NCBI GenBank assembly: GCA_007125475.1
Contig: SLDB01000071.1
Span: forward strand, 1 to 5,710
DNA length: 5,710 nucleotides
From: Nitriliruptoraceae bacterium
Lineage (GTDB): Bacteria > Actinomycetota > Nitriliruptoria > Nitriliruptorales > Nitriliruptoraceae
Direction: 5' to 3'
A model generated the notes under the pieces. That model searched no databases, was not told the DNA's origin, and worked only from the letters and a program-made list of their open reading frames with translations. This document shows, piece after piece, positions 5,482-5,710 of this stretch. A program made the translations under genes and the position numbers. The first letter of the stretch is position 1, and each line of letters begins with the position of its first letter.

Positions 5482-5507
5482 GTAAGGACACCTGACTCCT
5501 GGGCAGG
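5469..5507 (+). pseudogene. Candidate tRNA-Arg relic (D arm and anticodon arm)
   Basis: This segment lines up with tRNA-Arg(ACG) 5256-5293 at 28 of 39 columns with one 1-nt gap. It shares GCTCAGT (5471-5477 versus 5258-5264), CACCTGACT (5489-5497 versus 5275-5283) and CAGG (5504-5507 versus 5290-5293), collinear at an offset of 213-214 nt. The anticodon-like loop CTCCTGG would carry CCT, also an Arg anticodon. The D stem no longer pairs properly, the anticodon stem has one mismatch, and no matching acceptor stem is present, so it is not a functional tRNA by eye. A hairpin with GTTCGA in or beside its loop (5519-5537) follows where a T arm would be, about 10 nt too far away. Confidence 0.4.
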
Positions 5508-5710
5508 GCCGCCGATTTGGGCATGCGTTCGATGCCCTGACAAACCCTTTGGTTGCTCTTCGTTCGTCGGCGGTCTCGATCGCGACGTCGTGACCGGTGA
5601 CCCCGCGGGTCCCGCCGCTGCTCGTTGGCGACACAGGCCGCGGTGTCCACCCCGAGTCGGACACGATGGCCGTCCCGGGAGGAGTGGTGGCGGAGGAGCG
5701 CGCGGGCAGC

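Larger units (their letters stand above)
5355..5710. other. Non-coding, lower-GC stretch with repeats
   Basis: No convincing gene is present in these ~355 nt. By hand count the lines between 5401 and 5580 are about 57-62% GC, well under the roughly 70-80% of the flanking genes. Open frames here are short, give no recognisable protein, and some run antisense through the tRNA-Arg. The stretch holds a tRNA-Arg-like segment (5469-5507), two copies of CGCTCAGTTCGC (5441-5452, 5470-5481), hairpins at 5519-5537 and 5643-5664, and a Shine-Dalgarno-like GGGAGGAG at 5677-5684 near the right edge. It could be a regulatory leader for a gene starting beyond the window or the edge of a degraded insertion at the tRNA gene. 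Confidence 0.6.

Noticed and set aside
5289..5543. Minus-strand 84-codon frame ending in RWEGFEPPAA
   Set aside because: Its C-terminal end is antisense tRNA-Arg, a well-known spurious peptide; the rest crosses the terminator hairpin and matches no family I know.
5444..5664. Two other short minus-strand frames (68 and 63 codons)
   Set aside because: Arg/Asp-rich or unremarkable peptides with no ribosome-binding site or domain, in a region better explained as non-coding.
5324..5710. SRP (4.5S) RNA gene, sometimes found near this kind of tRNA cluster
   Set aside because: I searched for the conserved apical loop sequence around GGUCAGGUCCGGAAGG and the GGAAGCAGC motif and found neither.
1..5710. 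CRISPR array, insertion sequence or transposase, phage genes
   Set aside because: No regularly spaced repeats of CRISPR length, no terminal inverted repeats, and no transposase or integrase-like protein in any frame.

Overview
The window is GC-rich bacterial DNA (codon third positions are almost all G or C). A class F sortase, three tRNA genes without encoded CCA ends, GTG starts and strong codon bias all point to a high-GC actinobacterium (Actinomycetota). I cannot place it below phylum level from the sequence alone.

Layout, left to right. (1) The 3' part of a class F sortase gene enters from the left edge (1-585, +). (2) A tRNA-Ser(UGA) gene (662-749) is followed within 4 nt by a hairpin (753-772). 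(3) A spacer of about 170 nt with short GC-rich repeats leads to (4) two translationally coupled membrane sensor genes on the + strand. The first (944-2386) has the histidine-kinase layout of membrane segments, GAF-like domain and dimerisation helix, but the phosphoacceptor histidine is Ser and the ATP-binding half is eroded. The second (2383-4098) has the same layout with an intact H-box, although its N-box is non-canonical. (5) A YihY/BrkB-family six-helix membrane protein lies on the - strand (4157-5080), convergent with the kinases. (6) A tRNA-Ser(GCU) and tRNA-Arg(ACG) pair (5141-5230, 5249-5323) ends in a perfect 10-bp hairpin (5329-5354). (7) The last ~355 nt are a non-coding stretch of clearly lower GC. 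It carries a partial, degenerate look-alike of the upstream tRNA-Arg, short repeats and hairpins, and possibly the ribosome-binding site of a gene beyond the right edge.

The kinase-like pair is the functional centre. A GTGA start/stop overlap, a good Shine-Dalgarno for the second gene and matching architecture suggest two subunits of one membrane sensor: a catalytically dead partner and an H-box-bearing one. No response regulator is visible, so the output partner must be outside the window. The sortase and the BrkB-like gene look like unrelated neighbours. The most notable points are the missing histidine in the first kinase, the joint erosion of ATP-binding motifs in both, and the tRNA-Arg-like relic about 213 nt downstream of the real tRNA-Arg.
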